Made by a program: the position numbers and the translations under genes | Origin: Agaricus subrufescens | Taxonomy: Eukaryota; Basidiomycota; Agaricomycetes; Agaricales; Agaricaceae | Direction of reading: 5' to 3' | DNA length: 64,000 nucleotides | Assembly: GCA_029945375.1 (NCBI GenBank) | Contig: CM057066.1 | Coordinates: 1,612,001 to 1,676,000 of the forward strand | Part shown: in pieces, positions 33,661 to 45,215 of the stretch | Layout of the letters: every line of letters starts with the position of its first letter | How positions within the stretch are numbered: position 1 is the stretch's first letter | Notes under the pieces: model-generated | Told to the model about the DNA's origin: nothing | The model's input: only the letters and a program-made list of their open reading frames with translations | The model's database searches: none

Positions 33661-35495
33661 CTACAGCATGGCATGGAACTGTTCTGGAACAGGAAGCGCA
33701 TTCCCAGAATGTACCGTGAGTTGTCCAAGATAGTTTTTCCACTCGGCATCGGAAGCGATAGGTCCCGTCAACGGTGCGACTTCCAAACCCGCAAGTATCG
33801 TCGGAAGATAAGGCAACATAGCAGTCACACCAACATCTTCTCGAATTCTCTGACCTATCCTGTCAAGCCCTGCCTGTTCAGCATACCATGCCGGATCTCG
33901 ACGAATGACAGCGCTTTCGTATACATCGAGAATATATTGTGGTGTGCCTGCCCTTGATGCGGCGGAATAGGCTAAAGCGTGACCCATGGCTTCGATAACG
34001 AGTTCTGATTGAGGGAGAAGAAGACTGTTGAAGGCATCGCTGCGGTGATCGCATTTGAGACTCTCGAATAGGTGAAGATTTTCCTGGAAAATGGCGGACG
34101 CGTGATTCGCTAGGAGTGATTCTTCGGAGGAAGGAAGGGGAATTTGGTAACGCCCGAGGAGTAATTCGGAGAAGAGACGGATACAGAGAGTCAGGATATC
34201 GCCCTCTGCGATAACAGCCCCTTTGACATCGTTCTAGAACATATGGTCAGATTTATTGTTTACGCCGGAAAAGCACAGGGGGCTTTTACCTGTAGTTTGG
34301 CCATGTGATTGTACTCGTAAGTACCCTGCGCACCACAACGCTCGGCGACTTCAGAGACACACCGCTGGAAGTGGCGCATGACGGTGGTTTTGGTGATGAC
34401 GGCGAAAGCATGTCGGACTTTTGGACTGATCGAGCTGTCCATGACAGCGTCGATCATGGAAGGGAACCACTTGTCCAGAACGATGGCGGTGGCGGCCGCG
34501 TGCATGATGGGCAGCTGTTGAGTGCGAAATGCAATAATCGGGAATGGCTTGTTGCCTTTGCCGAGGATGGTCCGGATCATTGAATAGCGACCAGCGGTAT
34601 ATGCAGTGGCTTTGAGGGCAGGTATCCAAGGCGAGGCGACGACGAGTGTGCCGTAGGGGATGCGCCAGACTTCCTTCCACCACGCGGAAGAGGGATTCAA
34701 GGGGCGTGATAGATCGTTCGGATCTGAAGAAACAAGGGCGGTCGGGGGAAGCTGGACGTTGTGGAAGCGGGTGATCGACCAATCGAAGGGGTGAGTGCCA
34801 CTCCGGGGGGGTAGTGTTATTGATTCCACGCCGCGGTACATTTCACGCTCGTTGCAGAGAGGGACGACGAAGAACCGCGAGCCTCGGTCCTCTCCGTCGA
34901 CGATGAGGCGGGCCATGGTGACGGCGATTTTGGGGATGCCGTACAGCGGGGAGGTGCCTGGCATGAACCTAGGGCAGATGAATGAGGGTGAGAGAGTGCG
35001 AGGAAGGGTGGATAACCCACTTTGCGGCCTCCTCTCTCGGCGTGTTGAGGACGAAGCCGTCGGGGGTCTTTGTCGCGGTGGTCTCGATGTTGAAAGCGTC
35101 GAGGCCGTGTCCGCGCTCGGAAAGCAGGAAGACGCCGACCTTTTCGAGGCGCAGGAGGCTGTCGACGAGGGGCCGGAGGTCGGGGCGCCGCTTGAGGTGG
35201 GGCGAGAGGGTGCCGAGGACGAGGTTGGCCTGGGCGACGATGATGGTGAAGAGGGAGATGTCCGTGGCGAAGAGCGGGTCGCGGAACATCTCCCAGAAGC
35301 GCGGGCTGCATGTCTGGATGTCGCGGAGGGTCGGGGCTGGGCAGGAAGCGTGAGGGCAAGGAAAGCGGGGCAGAGGCACGACGGACCGTAGGATCTGAAG
35401 AGGAGCCGGGCGCGCTTGTAGGAGAGGGCGATGGCCTCGTCGCGCGAGAGGAGCTCGGTGCGGACGCGGAAGAGGGGGTGGGCGTGCAGGGCCAT
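33661..35495 (-). CDS. Acyl-CoA oxidase/dehydrogenase-family protein
   Basis: Four exons (35387-35495, 35021-35336, 34290-34968, 33661-34233) give 558 residues. The N-terminal helical domain includes SPRFWEMFRDPLFATDISLF; the middle beta domain contains GVFLLSERGHGLDAFNIETTA; the C-terminal part holds ERCGAQGTYEYN, which corresponds to the CGG(H/Q)GY loop beside the catalytic base in acyl-CoA oxidases, and VKGAVIAEGDILTLCIRLFSELLLGRY. It probably oxidises fatty acyl-CoA with FAD. At 558 residues it is shorter than peroxisomal oxidases (about 650-700), and it ends HAML, so I see no PTS1 signal. Its start faces the MFS gene across 261 bp. Confidence 0.85.
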
Positions 35496-35756
35496 GCTGG
35501 GAGAGGCCGGCCAGCCCAGCCCAGCTTTTATCTCGCGGGGACATGGTGGTGGGCGACAGATGCGCGTGGGCGCCAGAGATGCCCGCCCGATGGAGATAGC
35601 GCTATCGGGCCAGGGTCCTTATGTCCGAGACCCCAAACACACGCATTAGGTAATATTGCAAAGCCAAATCCCGAAAAGGACAGTGCGCCGGTGGCCCTCC
35701 TGCCCTCTATCTGCACCGCGGTGCCCGTGCCGTTTTCATACTTCCTCCCTCCCCCC

Positions 35757-37767
35757 ATGACCTCTCGCTCCTCCACCGCGACCGACCTCTCCCGCCCCGC
35801 CCCCGGCTCCATGCCCGACAACGAAAAGTGCCTCCACGACCCTCCAGCGCACTCCCTCGAGGCCTCCGACCCTCCGACACCCATCACCTTCCCCGAGGGC
35901 GGCGCCCGGGCATGGCTCACGGTCCTTGGCGGGTGAGCCCACCGCAACGCCTCCTTCTGGGCTTGCTCACATGCGCTTCCCCAGCTCTATCACCATTTTC
36001 TGCACCTTTGGTGTCGTCCAGTCCTTTGGTGTCTACCAGGACTATTACACGGTGAGGCCCCAGCCCCCTCTTCAACCGACATGCCCTCATGGCCCACCAG
36101 CGAGTGTCGCTCACTGAGCACACTCCGTCTGAAATCAGCTGGATAGGCTCCATGCAGGTCTTTCTGGTCTTTGCTGTTGGCCTTCCCGCCGGCAAGTTAT
36201 TCGAGCTCGGCTATTTCCATCATTGCATGATCTCAGGCTCACTGCTGTATCTCTTCTCGTACGTCCCTCCTCCTTTCCTCCCTCCTCCTCACCAAACATG
36301 CCCCAGTGCCTTCATGCTTTCTATCACCCAACCCCACCACTACTACCAAGTCTTTCTTGCTCAGAGTATTGGCGCCGGTCTTGGAATGGGCATCATGTTC
36401 GTTCCCAGTCTTGCTGTCTCTTCACATTATTTCCGGAAAAAAAGATCGTTGGCCATGGGCCTTGTCATAGTTGGTTCGCGCACACCCCTACTCTCCCCTC
36501 AACAGCACTGAACCTTGCCCCCAGGAGCCAGTCTTGGTGGCTGTTTGTATCCCATCATACTCAACAATGTATTCCAGAGAGCCGGATTCGGGTGGGGCGT
36601 CCGGTACGCGTTCATCGTTGCCCTCCCCCTGCCGCAACCTCATACCACCCCCACAGCGCTGTGACCTTTCTTGACCTCGGTTTGCTGCTTTTGGCCAACC
36701 TGATCATGCGAACCCGACTTCCGCCCAATCGGAAGAAGGGTAATACCAATTCTTTGTCCAAGGAGATTCTAACTGATGTTCCGTACCTCATGTACAGCGC
36801 CGGAACGTTTTTGGTACGTCTACTCCTAATCTTTATCTCAACCCCCTTTTCACCTCAGTACACAGGTATTCTGGGGCTCATTTATCCCATGTAGATCACT
36901 TCTGTCAATCATCTTTGATCCATTGTCTGATACCGTATTTCCAGTCTTCTACCTGCAACTTTTCACAGCTCTGCACCACCTCAACGCCACTTTTGTCAAA
37001 TATTCCGTAAGGCCGTTCGCATTTGTTCTCTATCCCCTGTCTCACTCCCTGTTCAGCTCACCATCATGAATGCCACTTCAATCCTTGGCCGCATAGTTCC
37101 GAACCTCATTGCGGATAGATATGGGCCCCTGAACAGTGAGTATTCCCAATTTCCCAAGCACCGGCATAACATAATACCCACGTCAATGCCCCGTGTTCAT
37201 AGTCATAATTATCTCGTCTTTCATTACCGGTTGCCTCGTGTTTGCTCTATTCGGCGCGACGAGTGTTGGTGGAGCCGCTGCTTTCGGCATCTTTTACGGC
37301 TTCTTCTCGGGCGGAGGTGAGTAAACCGTACATCAAGTTTCTCCACCTCCTAATATTTTTATAGTCATATCTCTGGCTACCCCAGCACTGACCAGTTTTG
37401 TTACCCACAGTGATATGTCTGATTTACCGTAGGTCCCCTTATCTCTTTTTGCACACAACTTTATATATTTGGAAACATTGACATCTGTGATAATTCTAGG
37501 TTACGCATAGCACTCTTGTCATTTATTCTAGCACTTCCGCTGCTAACGGGAAACCCGCTTGCCGGTGCATTACTTTCGCCGCCACATTATTTCTGGTACA
37601 AACCCATCATTCTGGCTTCGGTACGTCTACTCCCTTCAACGATACATTTCATATATCATTTCAGTTTGCTGACTTACCACATGTAGGTATTTCTTCTCGC
37701 CGGTACAGGATTCTATATCATATCATGGAAACTACTCCAAAAGCGCAAAAAGACCATCTACATCTGA
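35757..37767 (+). CDS. MFS transporter, monocarboxylate-permease type
   Basis: Thirteen exons (35757-35932, 35985-36051, 36101-36258, 36307-36473, 36525-36603, 36657-36813, 36866-36890, 36945-37006, 37057-37135, 37203-37316, 37365-37428, 37500-37620, 37687-37767) sum to 1350 nt, 449 residues. A polar N-terminus ending in FPEGGARAWLTVLGG leads into about 12 hydrophobic segments. The fungal MCT-like signature is visible: TFGVVQSFGVYQDYY, then SEISWIGSMQVFLVF, GIMFVPSLAVSSHYFRKKRS, GASLGGCLYPIILNN. It ends in the basic tail KLLQKRKKTIYI. Such plasma-membrane permeases carry monocarboxylates or related solutes; the substrate cannot be read from sequence. Exon 7 is only 25 nt. Confidence 0.92.
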
Positions 37768-38279
37768 TCTTACCAGGGGGAGGGTCTGTGCTAGACTAAA
37801 TACGAGAGATGATCGAGGGACTCTCCTTTTTTGTTTTTGTTTTTTGAATGAATGTATATGCACCAGGTCCATGTACTTCATTTTATTTCTCTCTTGCCGA
37901 TGTTGACCGAGCCTTGCCGGTTGATTATTCCCATCTTGGGAGTTATGTATTTTTTTTGTGTTTTTTGACGATGATTGATGATGATCATGTATATGACGAT
38001 GGATACCCTGTGGAAGGATGGTTCACTAGAGATTTTAGTGCTATTTAATCGCATTGGGGCAATATTAGTGTTCTGTAAAAAAAAATGTCAATTGGTCTTG
38101 GTTTTTTGGAAATTTGGATTTTGCTGTGATTAATAGTGGACTTTTTTTCGGGTGGGGTTCTAGTGGCTTTTTTCAGTTACGCGACCCGGATGAATTGTTT
38201 AATATAGTGCAAGCTCCGAGAGAAGCTTCATAGCTTGGATAAACTTTGGGCTACTACTACGCAATCTCTTAGGAGAGGT

Positions 38280-38575
38280 CTTTTTTTTTTTTTTTAGAAG
38301 GGTAAATCTGGATTTATTATTTACGCGAAGTTCGAGTAGAGTCCGCGGTGTACGAATAAATGGGTCTAAGTACTAATACTAATAAGATGATGATGATGAA
38401 AGGAGGTAAGTCCGAGATACTCTATTATGTCATCTAGTCCGTAGGCTAGAGAGATCTGTGTGCAGGCTCCTAGCTAGCACGCTCACGTGTGTTGAGCTAA
38501 AGGGTAGGAGCCTGATTTGTGTGTAACCCAGTGGCTATCCCAGTCGGTCAAATAACCGTTACACCAAAAGGGACT
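38280..38575 (-). mobile_element. tRNA-derived SINE-like element
   Basis: Read on the minus strand, the unit starts near 38575 with CTTTTGGTGTAACGGTTATT, which looks like a tRNA D-arm (RNA polymerase III A box), continues for about 280 bp, and ends in an A-run (the T15 tract at about 38280-38295). A head-like sequence (CTTTGGTGTAACGAGTTACT) also occurs near 29915-29935, and tail-like sequences near 23880 and 29140. The B box is degenerate and I did not identify target-site duplications, so the call is tentative. Confidence 0.5.
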
Positions 38576-38728
38576 CATAACAGAATATCCTAAATATTCT
38601 GCCACCCGGGCCGACTAGTATATTAGTATGCTGTAAGTTCGGGCTTACACCGTGGCTTCATGCGAGGGAAGCAGAGGCACGACATATACTATATTAGTAT
38701 GCCAAGTAGGAAAGAGTAGCCGGTGTGG

Positions 38729-39275
38729 CCCTGTAACCTAGTCAGCGAAATTTGGAGGGTGGGGGAGGCGGTAAAGGGTTTAAAGAAATATTATGCGTGA
38801 TAGCGACTTTATATGTGGATCTCTTGCCAGTACCTCTCATGTACTGAGCTTATCGCCTTTGCAAGTTCCGAGGGAAGCACATGCACTCGGGTTTTTTTGC
38901 TTTAGCTGTATGTTACGACAGAGAAATCCTGTAACGTGATAGCGACTTTATATATGGATCTTTTGGTACCGTCTCATGTAGAGCTTATCGCCCTTGCAAG
39001 TTCTGGGGAAAATACACACGCGCACATCCACCCGGGTTTTCTGCTCTGGTTGTATACAATAGTAGAGAAATTCTGTAACTTTGGGGAAACGGTGAAGGTC
39101 CAAGGGAATGCTATGCGCGATAGCAACTTTATCATACAGTGGATCTCTTGGTACTGCCGTAGAGCTTATCGCCTTTGCCAGTTCCGAGGGAAACACACTC
39201 ACGCGCGCACTACATACACCCGGGTTTCTTTGCTCTGGCAACATGTAAACAGTAGTAGAGAAACTCTGTAACATT
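38729..39275. repeat. Three-copy tandem repeat, about 140-180-bp units
   Basis: The motif CG(T/C)GATAGC(G/A)ACTTTAT occurs at about 38796, 38936 and 39117. Each copy continues into GGATCT(C/T)TT, GAGCTTATCGCC(T/C)TTG, AGTTCCGAGGGAA or a close variant, a GGGTTT motif, and AGAGAAA(T/C)(T/C)CTGTAAC. No coding capacity is seen. Confidence 0.85.
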
Positions 39276-40381
39276 CCAAATAAACTTTTAAAGTTTTGTT
39301 TTTGTTTTTTTTCCTTTTTTGTCGATCAGGATTTCAAAGTGAGATATCCCTTGGATAAAAGGTTTTGTCAGGATTATGTTTTGGGGGAGGAAGGAGAAGA
39401 AGGGGGGAAAGTTCCGGAACCCCCGGTGAAAAGGTGATGTTCAGAAAGAAGAAAAGGCAGTGCGTAACGGGCCAGGTTGGATGTGCCAGCTGTGGTTCCG
39501 AATTCAAGATTCTATTCGGAACCCTTTCTTCCTTCCTTCCGTACTTCCACTCGCTTGCGGTGGTAAGCGATTTGTGTATCAACAGGTGAGGCGATTTAGA
39601 CATAGCAAGGGGAGGGGATGAATGGTAGGGTGAGTGAAGTGAGTAAGGAGTGATCATGTAATTAGTGATAATCCCATGGATACAAGCCTTGGAAAGTGTG
39701 GCAACCAACTTGGCACTGGCAGACATGGCAGTGTCGCCTTTGCATTCCTACCATCACACAGAATCCTTGTGTGCACGTGGTACCATTCCTACCGTTAACG
39801 ACTTCTCTGATACTGGGACAGGTGAGTGAGTAAGTAAAGTAAGCGAGGGAGGACATACCCAGTAACGGACTCAAGAATCCTCCGACTCCGCCTCCCCTTT
39901 CCCGGCCCTTGATAGTTTTGAAACTTTGAAACACCCTATTTCCTCCTTCGCAAACTAAAAAATCAATCAGAATGATGAGAAAGAATTAGAAGCAATGTAA
40001 ATGATGTGTAAGTACATAGCATATTTATATATATCATACGGCTTGGGGTCAAAGAAGCGTGAACGAACTGACATAAACACACACACACGGCTTGATAGGT
40101 TTTTTTTTCTGTTAGGTGGGGTACGTGTGCGTGTGTGTATATATAAAGGGTGATCTTTCCTCGTCTGCCGTTGTTGTTTCTTTTTGATTTCCGCCCCGGT
40201 TCGTCCGAATGATCTTTTGATTTTTTTTTCTTCTTTTTCTCTTTCTTCTTGTTTGAGCTTGAGTATTCTCTCTTTCTCTTTCTCTCGTTACTCGCGAATA
40301 AGGCTTGCTAGCTGCTCTTTTGTGCACCTATTACTCCGCCCTCTCCACCCCCCCCCTCAAACCCCTTGAGCTGCAAAAATC

Positions 40382-42584
40382 ATGTTTGGTCGTTCAACAG
40401 AAACGAGGAAGAGAAGTTCATCATCAACAATCGAATTACTGGATGTGTGTATCGTAGGTGGAAGTATCGCAGGTAAAGTTTATTTGACACATCCTTCATT
40501 ATAGTAGTGAAAAAAACCATTTTAACTCTTTTTTTTTTTTTTAATAACAGGGTTGGCGGCGGCTTTCACTCTGGCCAACGCTGGACATAAGGTGACTGTC
40601 TTGGAGTCGTCGGATGGGAAGAATAATGTGAGTGTTAAAAATGCCAAGGCGATGAACATACGTTCTACTCGTTGTAACGGAATAATTGACCCGGCTCTTT
40701 CTTCTCTCTGTGTTTAGCGATGTGGAGCAATCAAGTAAGTCTTTCTTTGTACCTCCTCATCTCTCTCTCCTCTGACGCGAAGTGTGTTCTTCGGTGTTTA
40801 TTTTACATTTTACATCCACCCCGACTTTTTTGATATAGACTCCCACCTAATGGCACACTTTGTTTGAACCGATGGGGGTTGAAGGCGAAAGTGGATAAAT
40901 TGAGTAGGAAGTTTATGAAGTGTAATTTCATTCGGTGTAAGTGTCTCTTTTAAGGGAATTTTCGGTTTGGGGAAAAAGAAAGATTATTGACAAGGGGATA
41001 TTCCTTTTCTCTTCCTCTCCATGTTTTTCTTAGGCGAGAGTGACCGGGTGGTTGGGACTTTGCTCCTCAATGCGTTGCTGCAACATGATGCGTTCTTGAA
41101 TCAGGATGTTGCGGAATACACGTGTATAACGGTATGTCAGCACCTATCTCTTTAAGATTTCTTTCTCAACGATGCTGTGCTTCTTCTCCTGGTTTTTTTT
41201 TCGGTTCCGGTCAATCATCCTTCCCAGGATATGGAATTATGGGATTGGCTATACAAACTCGCCACAGACGCTGGAGCGATATTTCGACCCGGTTGTAGGG
41301 TTGTCAAAGTGGATTCGACGAGACCGAGCCTCACGTTAGTAGCTGGGGGTCAGCAGGAGGAGATTGTAGCTGATCTTATCGTGGGCGCTGACGGTGTCAA
41401 CGGGATCACGCGTTCCGTGGTTAGCGGTGATGGTGATAGTGATGATGATGAATGTGGCGATGGGAATGGAAATCGGTTTTTGACCATCTCGTGTACGTTG
41501 CCTTGTGGCGAATTTGCCGCGGATCCGGAGTTGGAGACGTTGTTGAATGACTCAACGGTGTGTGGTTTTTATATTCTTGGTGGAAAGTCTGATTGATTTC
41601 TCTTGGTTGCGTGTGGTAGTTGTTTATCTGGGCGGGGGATGATGTGCAGTTGAAAGGACAGTTGAATGTTAGTCTCTCTCTTTTTTTCTCGTGAATAATT
41701 GGACTAACCATGCGTAGAAAGGAGAAAAAGAGTATACGATAGCTCTGGTGTACAAACTTGACCCGAACCACGTTTTTGATCCTTCCATTCAAAACTACGT
41801 TTGGTACGACCGATTCAAATTGGAAGATTTTCCCTTTATCGACTATTCAAAGTTTACTGGAAGGTGAAAACACTTCACTTCCCTTTATTTTATGTTTTTT
41901 CAGCTGAACTTGAGTTTTCAAAAAGGTCTTTGAAATTATTGAAGATGTCCAAGGGCGTCAAATCCTACGTGAACGTCCATCCTGAAGTACCATCACTTGA
42001 TGATTTAGTTTCTGATTCCGGTAAAGTCGTTCTGATCGGTTCTGCGGCCCACGGAATGCCGGTGAGTTTAACCTTCTAGTTGAAAATCCGATTCGAAATC
42101 ATAACCCACCGGTGCCTTTTAGCCTGGTATGCAACATAATACGTCATTCGGATTTGAGGATGCAGAAACTCTGGGATATTTGTTCTCACGTATCCCTTCT
42201 CACTCGCTTATTCCAAGATTCCTAATGGCCTATGAAGAAATTCGAAGTTCGAGAATCGCTAATGCTTCTGCAATTGACGTGTCGCTGTTACAATCATCCA
42301 TAACGCAAGAGAAACTGTTACAAGATAGGCTGGATATTTTGATGGCAAAACAGGAGGGACAGGGGTCGTCGACAGAAGGCGATGAAGATGATAACAATAG
42401 TGTTGGTGGTGATGATGAACTAATGGCGCTGTGGAGTGAGACCTTGAGCATGTGGTTGTATGATGCGAACGAAAAGGTGGATGATTGGTGGTCGAAGTGG
42501 GGGCCTGGCATTGTGAGAGAATATTGGGAGCCGGGCAATGAGGCGACGGCGATCTATGTGGACAAGAATATTTCGCACCAGTGA
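40382..42584 (+). CDS. FAD-dependent monooxygenase (salicylate-hydroxylase-like)
   Basis: Ten exons (40382-40472, 40551-40627, 40718-40734, 40839-40936, 41034-41131, 41228-41557, 41620-41667, 41718-41863, 41926-42061, 42123-42584) give 500 residues. An N-terminal Rossmann motif VCIVGGSIAGLAAAFTLANA and acidic strand end VTVLE bind FAD; the DG motif follows (LIVGADGVNGITRSVV). The third hallmark, normally GDAAH, reads VVLIGSAAHGMPP, with Ser in place of the FAD-ribityl-contacting Asp. Family members hydroxylate small aromatics using NAD(P)H. An 18-residue acidic insert (GDGDSDDDECGDGNGN) and a long acidic C-terminal stretch (STEGDEDDNNS) are unusual. The stop is 91 bp from the Ase1 start. Confidence 0.85.
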
Positions 42585-42675
42585 TATGTATGTCTTATGT
42601 AATCGGTTTGGTCTCGTGACTGCGTCGCGTCGCGATCACATGATGTCCCGTTGAACGAGTTAGATTCAAGCGTCG

Positions 42676-45215
42676 ATGAGTATCTCATCCTCAATGTCGG
42701 CTCACGCGACGTCGGCGGCCCTTACCGCTCTGCTAAACTCGCTACATACCCACCTGCAGACACAGACACAGCTCTTGCCTACTCTACATTCACAGCTGGG
42801 GCTACCACCCAGCACACTCGAAGATGACCTCAGAGTGCTTCAGGAACAACTTATCAAAGGTGTCGAAGGCCAGATCGAAGCCCGGCGGAAGGAGGTTGAA
42901 GAATGGATGGTTAAATGCGATGTGGTGGAGACCGAATGCATACGCTATTCGAAAGCCCTTGGGCCAAATTTCAAATCAACAGGAGAAACTGTTGGAGAAC
43001 TTAGGAAAGAGTCGATCCTGCCAAAGCGGTATGAACTTGGGCTAGAGTTGCAAGAGAAATCTCGCCGAGTCTGTCTTTTCTTGTTCTTTTTTTTGGTTAT
43101 AGATTCTCATTATCTGTGTTAGCTCTATCATTCGAAATTGGAACAACTCATGACGATCACCAATCGTCTACACACTCTTGCACGAACACTGGGCAATACC
43201 TTTTTTAGCCCTGATATTCTCGAGCCAACCGTTGCCAACGGCGAGAATGTACTTGACCCCGAATCATATCGAGACGTTTCACCGGATCGTTTTCTGAGAC
43301 TTGAAAAAGAACTCGTACGAGGAAAGGGTGAAGTGGTAAGCTCTCTTTATTTTCAAACAAAACTGTAGCCTGAACTTACTGCCCACCGTTCTAGCTACAA
43401 CGTCTATCCCAACTTGCCGCTTTATTCGTGCAAATCGATTGGTTATATTCAGAACTTGGAATCCTTGTTCCAACCGTCGACGATCTTTCTTTAGTTTCAA
43501 CACCCATCGCCTCAACGTCTACTTCATGTGCGAACACATCTCCACACTCGGACCCTTTCCTCCTCACCCCTACACCGCTCTCAAGAACCAGTTCGAGTCG
43601 CAATATACATTCAGAATCACAAGAACTCGAATACCAAAAAACATTCGCTCGTTTTGCCGCACATATAGAAGAAGCAGATGAAGAAGTCTTGTTAAATGAA
43701 CAAGGCGTGCCTTACGGTCTGGAGAATGTGGAACCTTCACAAGGGTTGATCTCATGGGCAAAGGGACTACAAGTCTCGCTCGAAGATCTTAAGAGAAAGC
43801 GGGAGGCACATATTCAAGCCATGTATGATCAATTAGAAAGTCTCTGGCGACGTTTAGGTGTCGATGAGGGTTCCATGGACGCTTTCGTTGAGAAGCATCG
43901 AGGAAGCACCGAGAAAACGGTTCGAGAGTACGAAGAGGAATTGGAACGCATGTTAGACTTGAAGCGGGAACGAATGAGCACGTTCATTCAAAGTGCCAGG
44001 GAGGAAGTAGTCAAACTTTGGGATTATTTGATGGTAGGCGATGATGAAAGAGCAGACTTTGCTCCCTTTGTCGATGGTATGGTTCATAAACGGGTTCTTT
44101 CTACGTCTAGCGCTAATCCCACGACTAGATGAAAACACTGAGGAGCTTCTAACGATACATGAGGATGAAATTAAGAGGCTTAAAGAAGAACATCGACTAA
44201 AGGCACCGCTCCTAGCCAATATCAAAAAGTATTTCGATATTTGCGAAGAGGAAAAGGAACTTGCTCTCGCGGCTTCTGATCAGACACGTCTTCTGGGGCG
44301 AGGTCCGAGAGATCCAGGCCGTCTGTTACGTGAGGAGAAGATGCGGAAGAGGGTTTCGAAAGAGAAACCTCGCGTGTGTAAAAGTTTCCAATGTCGTATT
44401 GACGCCTTGACTAACTACTTTTTTCCAACCAGTTGGAACGGGATCTGCTTACATCGATACCGGCATGGGAACAGGAAGCAGGTCGACCGTTCTTAGTGCA
44501 TGGCCAAAGTATTCTGCAGATGCTTATGGAGACTGTCAGCGCCGCCGATCAAGAGAACAAACGAAGACCAACTCGAGCAGGTTCCGTTCCTCCTCGGGCA
44601 ACAACACCGGTTAATTCATCTGGCCATAATTTATCCAGTTCAACGAGAACGGGAGCTGTAACACCCGCAGTAAGGCCGAGGTCGGCAATGTCCTCTCTTT
44701 CAGTTCCCAGCAAACGCCGGAAGCTGAACGACTCCTCTTCCGCCTCCACGAATGGTCACGCGGCTGGGCGCGGCCCTCTTAGCAATCATAGAAATAATAA
44801 TGTGCCAAACAGGCCTGCTTCGCCTTCAAGAGCCAAAACAAAGACCCCTGGATCCGTTACTTCGTCAGCACTCAAATCTAATTCTACAATATCCAGGACA
44901 GTCACACGCTCTCAAACTCTCGGCTACGGTAGACGACCAAATACGCAGATCCACTCGTCTGGTATGCGGAGTGTATCGGCCGAAGTGAAGGGGAGTTCCT
45001 TAACAAGATACAGCAGACTGAAGACCTCAAGTAAGAGCATGCCAGGACCAGAACCAACTGTATTGAGAAAGGCGTCGAGAGCAAAACGCGAAAGCTTCAA
45101 GCCTCGGCCTAGTACAGATTGTGCGGAATTGGGAAAGAGCGTGGGGATCGGAAGTTCTCGATGGGGTGGAGGAAATTTTGCCAGCAGTGTGAAAGAAGAA
45201 GATGAGGGTTATTAA
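42676..45215 (+). CDS. Ase1/PRC1/MAP65 anaphase-spindle microtubule bundler
   Basis: Five exons (42676-43068, 43123-43335, 43395-44076, 44129-44373, 44433-45215) give 771 residues. Long coiled-coil segments dominate the first 500 residues. The conserved MAP65/Ase1 spectrin/microtubule-binding region is clear: HIQAMYDQLESLWRRLGV, REEVVKLWDYLMVGDDER, LKEEHRLKAPLLANIKKYFD, then SIPAWEQEAGRPFLVHG. The C-terminal 200 residues are Ser/Arg/Pro-rich, with several SP/TP sites typical of Cdk-controlled tails. It crosslinks antiparallel microtubules in the spindle midzone. Confidence 0.95.

Larger units (their letters stand above)
37768..40381. other. Gene-poor interval with SINE-like unit and tandem repeats
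   Basis: About 2.6 kb between the MFS gene and the FAD monooxygenase. It contains a SINE-like element (38280-38575), a three-copy tandem repeat (38729-39275), and (CA)n/(GT)n tracts near 40076 and 40125. I see no protein-coding gene. Confidence 0.55.

Noticed and set aside
34795..35391. 198-codon open frame antisense to the acyl-CoA oxidase-like gene
   Set aside because: It is a codon-bias shadow of a GC-rich exon; the minus-strand model has coherent motifs and splice phases.
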